DNA of 64,000 nucleotides from Methylovirgula ligni (GTDB lineage Bacteria > Pseudomonadota > Alphaproteobacteria > Rhizobiales > Beijerinckiaceae). The position numbers and the translations under genes are program-made. The notes under the pieces are model-generated. The model ran no database searches and was not told the DNA's origin. It was given only the letters and a program-made list of their open reading frames with translations. The stretch is from contig NZ_CP025086.1 of the NCBI RefSeq assembly GCF_004135935.1, forward strand, positions 1,984,001-2,048,000, read 5' to 3'. Shown piece by piece: positions 34,693-41,908 of the stretch. Each line of letters opens with the position of its first letter. Position 1 is the stretch's first letter.

Positions 34693-36075
34693 ATGACGCA
34701 AGAGATTTCGCGTGCCACCGCGGAAGAGATCGCCGCTGCCGTCTCCGCCGGCAAATTGTCCGCGCAGGCCGTGACCGAGGCGGCGCTCGCCGAGATCGCG
34801 GCGCGAAATAAAGAACTCAATGCTTTCACCAACGTGACGCGTGACCGCGCGCTTGCCAAAGCGAAGACGCTCGACGCGGAGAACACGCCGCGCTCGCTCG
34901 CCGGTGTGCCCTATGCGGTGAAGAACCTTTACGACATCGAAGGTCTCGTCACCCGCGCCGGCTCGAAGATTAATCGCGACAATCCGCCGGCTGCGGCCGA
35001 TGCCTTTGTCGTTGAAAAGCTCGATGGCGCGGGCGCGGTCCTGCTCGGCGCGCTCGATATGGATGAATATGCCTATGGCTTCACCGGCGAGAATGTGCAT
35101 GACGGCAATTCGCTGAACCCGCACGATCCGCGCCATATGACCGGCGGCTCCTCCGGCGGTTCGGCGGCGGCGGTGGCGTCCGGCATGGCGGCCTTCGCGC
35201 TTGGCTCGGACACCAATGGCTCGATCCGCGTTCCGGCCTCGCTCTGCGGCCTCTTCGGCCTAAAGCCGACGTATGGCCGTCTGTCGCGGCGTGGCGTCTT
35301 TCCGTTCGTCGCCAGTCTCGATCATGTCGGCGCACTGGCGCGCTCGGCGCGCGATCTCGCGCTCGTCTATGACGTCATGCAAGGGCGCGATGACGCCGAT
35401 CCGGCGCAAGCGCCGCGTGCTGTCGAGCCGGTTCTGCCTTTGATTGAAGACAGCGGCGCGGGCCTGCGCATCGCCGTGGCCGGCGATTATTTTCGCCGCG
35501 GCGGCCGGCCTGAATGTTTCGCCGCCGTCGATGCGGTCGCCGCTGCGCTCGGCGCAACGCGCGAGGTTGTATTGCCCGCGGCGGCCGCGGCGCGGGCGGC
35601 GGCTTTCGTTATCACCGCGGCAGAAGGCGCCACCTTCCACCTTCCACGATTGCGCGGGAGACCGCAGGATTTCGACGCGGCGGTGCGCGACCGCCTTTTT
35701 GCCGGCGCGATGATCCCGGCTGAAAGCCTGCTACGGGCGCAGAAATTGCGCGCATGGTTTCATCGCCGTGTCGCCGCGCTGTTCGAGGAGGTCGATATCA
35801 TTCTCACCCCGGCAACGCCGTGCCGGGCGCCGCTTTCGGGGCAGAAGACGATCGAGATCGAAGGCACGGAGGTTACGGTGCGCGCCAATCTCGGAATTTA
35901 TACGCAGCCGATTTCCTTCATCGGCCTGCCGGCCGTGACGGTGCCGCTCTGGACTGAGGGCGAGACGTTGCCGATTGGCGTTCAGGTGATTGGCGCGCCC
36001 TGGCGCGAAGATCTTGTCCTGCGCGTCGCACGTGATCTTGAAAAAAAGGGAATCGCTCGCGCGCCCCTTGCCTGA
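34693..36075 (+). CDS. atzE: AtzE-type amidase (1-carboxybiuret hydrolase family)
   Basis: Amidase-signature hydrolase of 460 residues. The Ser-cisSer-Lys triad is visible: Lys in PYAVKNLYDIEG (about residue 74), cis-Ser in TGGSSGGSAAAVASG (about residue 150), and the nucleophile in GSDTNGSIRVPAS (about residue 175). The AtzG-like gene just upstream supports the AtzE family rather than a generic amidase or GatA. In Pseudomonas ADP, AtzE deaminates 1-carboxybiuret. Here no cyanuric acid hydrolase or allophanate hydrolase gene is nearby, so another small amide is possible. ATG 34693 is chosen because the conserved sequence starts there. Confidence 0.85.
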   Translation: MTQEISRATAEEIAAAVSAGKLSAQAVTEAALAEIAARNKELNAFTNVTRDRALAKAKTLDAENTPRSLAGVPYAVKNLYDIEGLVTRAGSKINRDNPPAAADAFVVEKLDGAGAVLLGALDMDEYAYGFTGENVHDGNSLNPHDPRHMTGGSSGGSAAAVASGMAAFALGSDTNGSIRVPASLCGLFGLKPTYGRLSRRGVFPFVASLDHVGALARSARDLALVYDVMQGRDDADPAQAPRAVEPVLPLIEDSGAGLRIAVAGDYFRRGGRPECFAAVDAVAAALGATREVVLPAAAAARAAAFVITAAEGATFHLPRLRGRPQDFDAAVRDRLFAGAMIPAESLLRAQKLRAWFHRRVAALFEEVDIILTPATPCRAPLSGQKTIEIEGTEVTVRANLGIYTQPISFIGLPAVTVPLWTEGETLPIGVQVIGAPWREDLVLRVARDLEKKGIARAPLA

Positions 36076-36076
36076 A

Positions 36077-36670
36077 CTACCAGATGGCGAGGACGAGGAT
36101 CGAGAGCGGATAGGCGAGCACGATGCCGAGAATGGCGCCGCCGAAAATATCGCTCGGATAATGATGCGCCGTGGCGATGCGCGACCAGGCCATCAGCAGC
36201 AGCAGAACCAGCGCCGAGAGAATCGCGCCCGGCCAGACGAGCACGACCGGCGTCAGCACGCCGGACAAGGTCATCGTATGGCCGCTGGGGAAGGAATGTT
36301 CGTCGAGCACCGCGAGCAATGAGCGCAGGCGTGGATCGGCCTGAAATGGCCGCCGCCGGCCGATCTTGCGCTTGATGATCGGAAACATCAGGTGCAGCAG
36401 CGCTGCATTCAGCGCGCCGAGGAAAACGACGCGAAAGCCCTCGCGGCCGAGGCCGCTGAAGATGATCGGAACGATGATGAGGTAAAGCCAGCTATTGCCA
36501 AGCTTGCTGATCGCGACGGCCGAAATGCGTCCTATCGCCGGCCGCGCGGAGCGCGAGATCAGGTGAACGGCGGCGAGATCGGCATGGCGCAATCGCTCAG
36601 CCCACATCAGCCGAAACGGCATTTGCGTCATCGGATGCTGATCGATCGGCTCAGGTGTCCGAAGATCCAT
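36077..36670 (-). CDS. PAP2-family membrane phosphatase
   Basis: Lipid phosphatase-type protein of the inner membrane, 197 residues. The three PAP2 motifs are present in order: KRKIGRRRPF, FPSGHT and SRIATAHHYPSD (ending with the catalytic His and Asp). Five or six hydrophobic helices surround them. ATG 36670 is preferred over ATG 36691, since GGAGTGG sits ahead of it. The substrate (undecaprenyl diphosphate, phosphatidate or lipid A phosphate) is not evident. Its 3' end meets the convergent atzE with a 1-base gap. Confidence 0.9.
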   Translation of the reverse strand: MDLRTPEPIDQHPMTQMPFRLMWAERLRHADLAAVHLISRSARPAIGRISAVAISKLGNSWLYLIIVPIIFSGLGREGFRVVFLGALNAALLHLMFPIIKRKIGRRRPFQADPRLRSLLAVLDEHSFPSGHTMTLSGVLTPVVLVWPGAILSALVLLLLMAWSRIATAHHYPSDIFGGAILGIVLAYPLSILVLAIW

Positions 36671-36835
36671 ATTCCACTCCGACGAATCCAATCAACGCGA
36701 TCATCTCCACCACCAGAAGGGAAGACAGTGACCGCTATGTGACGCTGGCGACCGCCATGTGGTCGAACTCACAACCTGTCGCACGCATCGCGCCTGCACT
36801 TTGGGCCAAAAAGTCACAGGCAGCCGAAATTCTGT

Positions 36836-37258
36836 TCAGCCGCGGCGGCGTCCCAACGTCGCATGCGATTCGCGGGCCGACTCCGGCCACGCAAGAAAAA
36901 TCTCCCGATCGCGTCGCTGGCGCATGATTTCCGCCAGAACATCGGAGATGACACCGGCCTCCGGATCGTCGCCCTGCGCCCTGCGGCTCCTTGTGGCCTG
37001 ACCCCAGGATTTGTCGGCGATATCGAGGGCGAAGGCGAGCAGGGCCTGCGCGATGAAATTTTCAGCGCTCAACCCGCGATACGCGACATAGGCGCGAATT
37101 TCATCGGCAAAGGCCGGGTCGAGCCGGTCGAGAACGGAGGCCGCCGGGATATTCCCGGACAGGAGGCCGAAGATGAGTTCGCGCAGGCGTGGCGGCTCGC
37201 CGTCGGTGAAAGTGGATTCGGCGTGAACGAACAAAGTCGCAAGGAGTGGCATTTTCAT
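36836..37258 (-). CDS. Protein of unknown function
   Basis: A 140-residue mostly helical cytoplasmic protein that I do not recognise. Its N-terminus (MKMPLLATLFVHAESTF) is mildly hydrophobic. The middle (LRELIFGLLSGNIPAASVLDRLDPAFADEIRAYVAY) is helical, and the C-terminus is rich in Arg and Glu. ATG 37258 has GGAGA ahead of it; the frame is open to 37324. It follows wrbA on the same strand with about 100 bases between them, so co-transcription is possible. Base use resembles that of its neighbours. Confidence 0.6.
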   Translation of the reverse strand: MKMPLLATLFVHAESTFTDGEPPRLRELIFGLLSGNIPAASVLDRLDPAFADEIRAYVAYRGLSAENFIAQALLAFALDIADKSWGQATRSRRAQGDDPEAGVISDVLAEIMRQRRDREIFLAWPESARESHATLGRRRG

Positions 37259-37360
37259 GCGGATCTCCGGGGCCGTGCCATGCCCCGGATCATAGCTGAA
37301 TTTTTTACGTCTGTACGAACCCATTCGGCCGATCTTTCCCGGCCGACCGAAAAGACCCGC

Positions 37361-37960
37361 TCAGCCGAAGAGTTTCGTCGCGATTTCCGCAACATGCCGG
37401 CCCTGGAAACGCGCCCCGGCGAGTTCGTTCTCGCTCGGCTGGCGCGAGCCGTCGCCGCCGGCGATGGTCGTTGCGCCATAGGGCGCGCCGCCAGTGATTT
37501 CGTCGAGCCGCATCTGGCCCTGAAAGCTGTAGGGCAGGCCGACAATGATGAGGCCGAAGTGCAGGAGATTGGTGATGAGGGAGAAGAGCGTCGTTTCCTG
37601 GCCGCCATGCTGAGTGGCGGTCGAGCTGAAAGCCGCACCGACCTTGCCGTTCAGCGCGCCGCGCGCCCACAGGCCGCCCGCCTGATCGAGGAAGCTCGCC
37701 ATCTGCGACGAGATGCGGCCGAAGCGCGTGCCGGTGCCGACGATGATGGCGTCGTAATCGGCCAGTTCGGCGATCGAGGCGACAGGCGCCGCCTGATCGA
37801 GCTTGAAGTGCGAAGCCTTCGCGACCTCGGGGGGTACAAGCTCGGGCACGCGCCTGATATCGACCGTGGCGCCGGTCTCGCGGGCGCCTTCGGCGACCGC
37901 CTCGGCCATTTTCTCGATATGCCCATAGGCGGAATAATAGAGCACCAGAACCTTTGCCAT
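37361..37960 (-). CDS. wrbA: NAD(P)H:quinone oxidoreductase
   Basis: FMN-dependent quinone reductase that performs two-electron reduction of quinones, avoiding semiquinone radicals; 199 residues. Visible flavodoxin-fold motifs are [16 protein letters not shown] (phosphate loop), [20 protein letters not shown] (about residue 72) and [14 protein letters not shown] (about residue 111), the WrbA signature. [10 protein letters not shown] follows. ATG 37960 starts exactly at the conserved N-terminus. It lies between a pirin gene and an unknown gene on the same strand; pirin, WrbA and a divergent LysR suggest a quinone or redox-stress cluster. Confidence 0.95.
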   Translation of the reverse strand: MAKVLVLYYSAYGHIEKMAEAVAEGARETGATVDIRRVPELVPPEVAKASHFKLDQAAPVASIAELADYDAIIVGTGTRFGRISSQMASFLDQAGGLWARGALNGKVGAAFSSTATQHGGQETTLFSLITNLLHFGLIIVGLPYSFQGQMRLDEITGGAPYGATTIAGGDGSRQPSENELAGARFQGRHVAEIATKLFG

Positions 37961-37986
37961 GTTTGCCTCGCTGATTGGCTTTTACG

Positions 37987-38023
37987 GAAAGAAAAGCGGC
38001 GATGCCGATGGCACCGCCGCTTT
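37987..38023 (-). terminator. Rho-independent terminator after the pirin gene
   Basis: On the minus strand AAAGCGGCG and CGCCGCTTT (37993-38001 and 38015-38023 in plus coordinates) form a 9-bp stem, followed by TTTTCTTT. This is a good intrinsic terminator for the pirin transcript, six bases after its stop, and separates it from wrbA. Confidence 0.75.
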
Positions 38024-38028
38024 ATTCG

Positions 38029-38727
38029 TTACGCCGCGTCGACGAGCACGACTTCGGCATCCTCCAGCGCTTTGACACGCAGGACTTTCTCGCCGAAGAC
38101 GGCGGCGCCGTCACGGGTGTTGAGCTTGACGTCGTTGACCTCGACCGCGCCCTTGGCGGGAACGAGATAGCCGTGCCGCGTTTCGCCCAGCGGATAATCC
38201 GCCGTCTGCCCGGCCTTGAGCGTCACGCCGACAACGCGCGCGTCGGCGCGGATCGGCAAAGCGTCGTTATCCTCGGCATAACCGCTCGCCAAAGCCACGA
38301 AATGGCCGGTGCGGTCACCCTTCGGGAAAGGCTTGGCGCCCCACGACGGCCCGTGACCTTGCTCGCGCGGCAGAATCCAGATCTGGAAGATCCGTGTCGT
38401 GCCGGGTTCGAGATTGTATTCAGCGTGGCGGATGCCGGTGCCGGCGCTCATCACCTGCACGTCGCCCGCCTCGGTGCGGCCCTTGTTGCCAAGGCTGTCC
38501 TGATGCGTGATCGCACCTTCGCGGACATAGGTGATGATTTCCATGTCGCGGTGGGGATGGGGCGGAAAGCCCGACTGCGGCGCGATGGTGTCGTCATTCC
38601 ACACGCGCAGGGCACCCCAGCCCATGCGCTTGTCGTCGTCATAGTCGGCAAAGGAAAAGTGATGCTTGGCATCGAGCCAGCCGTGGTTGGCGCCGCCGAG
38701 CGTTTCAAAGGGTCTGCGTTCGATCAT
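38029..38727 (-). CDS. Pirin-family protein
   Basis: Bicupin of the pirin family, 232 residues; some members are quercetinases, others regulate transcription or metabolism. The N-terminal cupin has FPPHPHRDMEIITYV with the metal-binding histidines (about residue 59), and the lead-in NHGWLDAKHHFSFADYDD is typical. HQDSLGNKGR and MSAGTGIRHAEYN follow. The C-terminal domain resembles the shorter YhhW-type members. ATG 38727 follows GGAGAGG. It is transcribed divergently from a LysR regulator 107 bases away. Confidence 0.93.
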   Translation of the reverse strand: MIERRPFETLGGANHGWLDAKHHFSFADYDDDKRMGWGALRVWNDDTIAPQSGFPPHPHRDMEIITYVREGAITHQDSLGNKGRTEAGDVQVMSAGTGIRHAEYNLEPGTTRIFQIWILPREQGHGPSWGAKPFPKGDRTGHFVALASGYAEDNDALPIRADARVVGVTLKAGQTADYPLGETRHGYLVPAKGAVEVNDVKLNTRDGAAVFGEKVLRVKALEDAEVVLVDAA

Positions 38728-38809
38728 GGCTTGATCCTCTCCTGCGGTCTTGACCGCTCTGTTGGGAGGAATATTGATCTCGCCGATTAAATCTGAAATA
38801 GAAATGATA

Positions 38810-38824
38810 GAAACAAACTGTTTC
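38810..38824. promoter_or_regulatory. Inverted repeat in the pirin-lysR intergenic region
   Basis: GAAAC-AAACT-GTTTC is a perfect 5-5-5 inverted repeat, 11 bases before the lysR start codon. Such sites in a 107-base divergent spacer are candidates for the LysR regulator's own binding site. Confidence 0.4.
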
Positions 38825-38834
38825 CAATGTTGAT

Positions 38835-39749
38835 ATGTCGAAGCTTCCGGATTTCGAGGCCTGGGCGGTCTTCGCCAAAGTTGCGGAGCTGGGCTCCTTC
38901 GCCCGTGCGGCGGCCGAACTCGGCCTGTCCAAGGCGACCGTCTCCAAGGCGGTGGGCAGGCTTGAACTGCGCCTCGGCAACGCTCTGTTTCACCGCACCT
39001 CGCGGCGCCTGTCGCTGAGCGAGGCGGGGCGGGCGACGCTCGAGCGGGCCAGCCGCATCCTCGCGGAAGGCGAGGCCGTTGAGGCCGAAGCGACGGCGCA
39101 ATCCACCGCGCCGCGCGGGCTGGTACGGGTTGCCGCGCCGATGACGTTCGGCATCGTTCATCTTGCGCCGCTGCTGCCGGCTTTTCTCAAGCTCTATCCG
39201 GACGTCTCGATCGAACTCAGCCTCGATGACCGCATCATCGATCTCGTCAGTGACGGCTTCGATCTGGCGCTGCGCATTTCCAGCCTGCCGGATTCGAGCT
39301 TGCTGGCCCGCAGGCTTTGCCGCGTGCGCATCCTGCTCGTCGGCGCGCCCGCCTATTTCGCCAGCCGTGGCCGCCCGGCGCATCCCAAGGATCTCGCCGC
39401 GCATACGGCGCTCCTCTACACCTATCAACGCAGCCGCGACGTCTGGCATTTCAGCCATCCCAAACAGGGCGAATATAGCGTCGCGGTCTCCGGGCCGATC
39501 CGCGCCAACAATGCCGACGTACTCCAGCCCGCGCTCCTCGATGGACTTGGCATCGCCTTGCAGCCGGAATTTCTGGTCTGGCGCGATATTGCCGAAGGGC
39601 GCCTCGAGGCCATGCTACAAGACTGGACGACGGCGCCGGGGGCGCTTCACCTCGTCACGCCGCCGAGCGCGATGCGTCCCGCGCGCGTCTCGGTTCTGAT
39701 GGACTTTCTGGCCAAGCATTTCGCCCAGGCGCCCTGGGCTCAGTCGTGA
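38835..39749 (+). CDS. LysR-family transcriptional regulator
   Basis: A 304-residue LysR regulator. The HTH is [36 protein letters not shown] (in pieces), followed by [15 protein letters not shown], typical of the CrgA/DmlR-like branch. The effector domain follows from about residue 90 ([20 protein letters not shown]). Gene order, divergent from pirin and near wrbA, suggests control of that cluster by a quinone or aromatic signal; this is inference. Its stop overlaps a possible GTG start of the DUF302 gene in a GTGA junction. Confidence 0.9.
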   Translation: MSKLPDFEAWAVFAKVAELGSFARAAAELGLSKATVSKAVGRLELRLGNALFHRTSRRLSLSEAGRATLERASRILAEGEAVEAEATAQSTAPRGLVRVAAPMTFGIVHLAPLLPAFLKLYPDVSIELSLDDRIIDLVSDGFDLALRISSLPDSSLLARRLCRVRILLVGAPAYFASRGRPAHPKDLAAHTALLYTYQRSRDVWHFSHPKQGEYSVAVSGPIRANNADVLQPALLDGLGIALQPEFLVWRDIAEGRLEAMLQDWTTAPGALHLVTPPSAMRPARVSVLMDFLAKHFAQAPWAQS

Positions 39750-39757
39750 GGGTCGCG

Positions 39758-40156
39758 ATGCCGGATGATGGCTTGATTACGATTCCCAGCAATTATTCCG
39801 CGCGCCAGACGCTCGAGCGGCTGGAAGCGGCATTGCGCGCCGCCGGTATCACGATCTTCGCGCGCATCGATCATGCCGCCGGCGCGGCCTCGGCCGGTCT
39901 GGCTTTGCGACCGACGCAAGTGCTGATCTTCGGCAATCCGAAAGGCGGCACGCCGCTGATGCAGGCCGACCAGAGGATCGGCCTCGACTTGCCGTTGCGG
40001 GTTCTGGCGTGGGAGGACGAGGCTGGCAATGCCAACCTCACCTATACGGACGTGGATTGGCTCGCCGTGCGCTATGGCCTCGGCGCTTTGACGGCGCCCG
40101 CGCGCGAGGCCTTGGCGAAACTCCTCGCCAAATTCACGGCCGAAGCGGCAAGTTGA
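39758..40156 (+). CDS. DUF302 domain protein
   Basis: A small cytoplasmic alpha/beta protein of 132 residues. It shows the family features NYSARQTLERLEAALRAAGITIFARIDHAAGAA, in pieces, and LIFGNPKGGTPLMQADQRIGLDLPLRVLAWED. The function is not known; DUF302 proteins are often next to sulfur or stress genes. ATG 39758 has GAGGG five bases upstream; GTG 39746 is an alternative that would overlap the lysR stop. It is probably co-transcribed with lysR. A terminator-like hairpin follows. Confidence 0.85.
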   Translation: MPDDGLITIPSNYSARQTLERLEAALRAAGITIFARIDHAAGAASAGLALRPTQVLIFGNPKGGTPLMQADQRIGLDLPLRVLAWEDEAGNANLTYTDVDWLAVRYGLGALTAPAREALAKLLAKFTAEAAS

Positions 40157-40159
40157 CCC

Positions 40160-40187
40160 GGAGCCTGGGCTCCAGGATTTATTTTTG
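40160..40187 (+). terminator. Probable Rho-independent terminator after the lysR-DUF302 unit
   Basis: GGAGC-CTGG-GCTCC (40160-40173) forms a short GC-rich stem. ATTTATTTTT follows at 40178. The stem is only 5 bp, so the call is moderate. Confidence 0.55.
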
Positions 40188-40234
40188 GCGCGTTTTCTTC
40201 ACGCGAACCGGCGTCCACTTCGCTCGAAAACGCT

Positions 40235-40507
40235 CTATTCGTCGTTGCTCGAATTGAGTTTTTCGAGCGGCACAACCTTCGGCGCCGGCAACAGGCTGAC
40301 GCCGGTTTCATCGTCGGCGAACACGACGCCCGCCTGTTCGAGCACGTATTTCAACCGGCTCGCCGCCTCCGCGAGCATGGGGCGGGCGCCGCATTCGTAA
40401 TCGAGCAGCGCCGCGAGCGGGAGGTGCGCCTTTTCGGCAAGCTCTTCCGGCACCCAGCCGAGCAGGCCGCGCGCCGCCCGCAATTGTGCAGCCGATATTT
40501 CGTCCAA
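40235..40507 (-). CDS. Small XRE-type HTH protein
   Basis: A 90-residue Cro/C1-type protein. The HTH is AAQLRAARGLLGWVPEELAEKAHLPLAALLDYECGA in pieces, the form common as stand-alone regulators in Hyphomicrobiales. The C-terminal half (LEQAGVVFADDETGVSLLPAP) is a typical short tail. It starts at TTG 40507, after GGGAGG. Immediately upstream is an array of GTTGCG/CGCAAC half-sites, so self-regulation is plausible. It is downstream of the crcB-DUF190 genes on the same strand. Confidence 0.75.
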   Translation of the reverse strand: MDEISAAQLRAARGLLGWVPEELAEKAHLPLAALLDYECGARPMLAEAASRLKYVLEQAGVVFADDETGVSLLPAPKVVPLEKLNSSNDE

Positions 40508-40520
40508 CCCACCCTCCCGT

Positions 40521-40568
40521 GCAACGAAACCGTTGCGAGTTAACGCAACAGCCGGGCCAAAGTTGCGT
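40521..40568. promoter_or_regulatory. Array of GTTGCG/CGCAAC half-sites ahead of the small HTH gene
   Basis: GCAACG-AAAC-CGTTGC (40521-40536) is a perfect palindrome. GTTGCG-AGTTAA-CGCAAC (40532-40549) is another, sharing its middle half-site. A further GTTGCG lies at 40563-40568. The array sits between the DUF190 stop and the HTH gene start, where an operator would be expected. Confidence 0.5.
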
Positions 40569-40581
40569 TGGACGCCGTCCG

Positions 40582-40896
40582 TCAGCGTGACGTCGCCGGC
40601 CAGGTGACAATATGCCCCGCCGGCAACAGCCCGTTCAAGGCGCCGATGGCCGCCTCGATTTTCTCGGGTGCGTCGAAGAATTCGATGACGAGCGGGAGGC
40701 TTGCCAGCACGTAGAGCGGATCGGTCCCATGCACCTCGCTGGTGTCGCCGAATCCGGCGACGCCGCGGAAAACGGTGACGCCTTTCACGCGGTGCTGGTC
40801 GTGCAAAATCTTCAGGATTTCCCGCATCAAGGTTTCGTGATGGCCTTTGTCGGCCTCGCGCAGGTAGATGCGCACGACGGTGATTTCGTTTGCCAT
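40582..40896 (-). CDS. DUF190 protein downstream of crcB
   Basis: A 104-residue protein of the DUF190 family with a PII-like fold (ITVVRIYLREADKGHHETLMREILKILHDQHRVKGVTVFRG, in pieces). It keeps the family's core strands and helices, then SEVHGTDPLYVLASLPLVIEFFDAPEKIEAAI. DUF190 genes are often found beside CrcB fluoride channels, but their role is unsettled. ATG 40896 lies 10 bases after the crcB stop, so the two form one transcript under the fluoride riboswitch. Confidence 0.88.
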   Translation of the reverse strand: MANEITVVRIYLREADKGHHETLMREILKILHDQHRVKGVTVFRGVAGFGDTSEVHGTDPLYVLASLPLVIEFFDAPEKIEAAIGALNGLLPAGHIVTWPATSR

Positions 40897-40906
40897 GGCA
40901 TTGCCT

Positions 40907-41281
40907 CTAAATTGCACGTGCGGCGACAACGCCCGCGGCGGTGGCCGCGAGTCCAAGCAGCACGGAAAGAAAGATATAGAGCGCGCCTTTGCCCCATTGG
41001 TCCTGTTCGGCGAGCAGAAAGGTCTCCATTGCAAAAGTGGAGAACGTCGAAAAGCCGCCGATGAAGCCGGTGAGGATACCGAGCCGGATGGCGGGCGGAA
41101 CGACCATGCGCTCCACCGTTACGGTGAAGAGAAAGCCGATCAGCAGGCAGGCGAGGATGTTGACCGACAAGGTTGCGTAGGGAAAGGCGCGCCCGAAAAA
41201 CCCCTGGACCGTATTCGTCATCGCATAGCGCGCCCAGCAGCCGAAGATGCCGCCGATCGCGATCGTCACATAAGCCCACAT
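40907..41281 (-). CDS. crcB: Fluoride channel CrcB (Fluc)
   Basis: Small dual-topology membrane protein that exports toxic fluoride; 124 residues with four hydrophobic helices. Visible family signatures are GGIFGCWARYAM, YATLSVNILACLLIGFL with the conserved Asn, and the GFIGGFSTFSTFAMET motif with its phenylalanines that line the fluoride pathway. ATG 41281 is chosen for length (the family is ~125) and because the upstream part does not look like membrane protein. It is preceded by a fluoride riboswitch at 41407-41454 and followed by a DUF190 gene. Confidence 0.95.
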   Translation of the reverse strand: MWAYVTIAIGGIFGCWARYAMTNTVQGFFGRAFPYATLSVNILACLLIGFLFTVTVERMVVPPAIRLGILTGFIGGFSTFSTFAMETFLLAEQDQWGKGALYIFLSVLLGLAATAAGVVAARAI

Positions 41282-41406
41282 GCGCGGCCTGCCTTTATGT
41301 CGGGAGAAAGAGCGCAGCAAAAGACTGCGCCCGGAAAGAAGCGGAAAAGGAAGCGGGAAACGGGGCTCTGCACATAAATCTCCTGCCGTCGCGCGGGACG
41401 TTAATT

Positions 41407-41454
41407 GCAGGAGTCATCAGCCCCAGGGGCGGTTACATGGCGAACTCCATCGCC
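41407..41454 (-). ncRNA. Fluoride riboswitch (crcB motif)
   Basis: On the minus strand the leader reads GGCGATGGAGTTCGCC, then ATGTAACCGCCCC, then GGGGCTGATGACTCCTGC. This matches the fluoride-riboswitch consensus: the GGCGATGG start, the AACCGCC-type pseudoknot region, and the GGCTGATGACTCCT end. GGAG of the 5' part pairs with CTCC at the 3' end, and GCCCC with GGGGC in the inner stem. It lies about 125 bases upstream of crcB, with intervening sequence for the expression platform. Fluoride binding should turn crcB and the DUF190 gene on. Confidence 0.9.
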
Positions 41455-41577
41455 ATTTTTGAGCGGGCGCGGGCGGAAAACCGCTGCACTTTTCCTCACC
41501 CAGCTCGATCCGCAAAATGAAAAGCCGCGCGCCGCTTGTCAACTGGGCCGCTTGACCGGCGGGCGCCGAATCGCTCC

Positions 41578-41602
41578 AATTGGCACGGGTCGGTTGCCAA
41601 TT
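41578..41602. promoter_or_regulatory. Inverted repeat just ahead of the small secreted protein gene
   Basis: AATTGGCA (41578-41585) and TGCCAATT (41595-41602) are perfect inverted 8-base arms with a 9-base spacer. They end 3 bases before the GGAGAG ribosome site. The position suits an operator or a leader hairpin that controls access to the ribosome site. Confidence 0.4.
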
Positions 41603-41614
41603 CTGGAGAGCGAA

Positions 41615-41887
41615 ATGCGGGCTTGGCGGATGTGCGCGGCATTGGCGGCTTTGGCGTCGGGCAGCGGGCTTCATCCGGCGGCGGCCCAGAACGCCTGCAC
41701 GGCGCGGCTCGATCACTATCAAGCGGTCGTCAATGCGGACCATCGCACCGGCAACGTCAATGAATCGGTCTATGCGCAGATCCAGCACGAGTTGTCGCGC
41801 GCGGCGGAGGCCTGTGCCGCGGGCCACGCCGGCGAGGGGCTGAGCCTCATCCGCCAATCGGAGGAACGGCACGGCTATCACACCTAG
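41615..41887 (+). CDS. Small secreted protein of unknown function
   Basis: A 90-residue protein. The N-terminus (RAWRMCAALAALASGSGLHPAAAQ) is a signal peptide with likely cleavage after AAAQ. The mature part is helical, with two cysteines (NACTARLDHY and EACAAGHAG) that could form a disulfide across the helical pair. GGAGAG lies five bases before ATG 41615, which decides the start. Nothing in the sequence tells the function. Its stop codon TAG lies in the left arm of a perfect palindrome. Confidence 0.65.
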   Translation: MRAWRMCAALAALASGSGLHPAAAQNACTARLDHYQAVVNADHRTGNVNESVYAQIQHELSRAAEACAAGHAGEGLSLIRQSEERHGYHT

Positions 41888-41908
41888 AGCACGCGAGATG
41901 TGCTCTAG
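41884..41908. terminator. Palindrome carrying stop codons of two convergent genes
   Basis: CTAGAGCAC-GCGAGAT-GTGCTCTAG is a perfect 9-7-9 inverted repeat. The TAG of the small secreted protein is in the left arm (41885-41887), and the TAG of the NUDIX gene (minus strand) is in the right arm (41905-41907). It could serve as a two-way transcription end, though no T-run follows. Confidence 0.5.
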
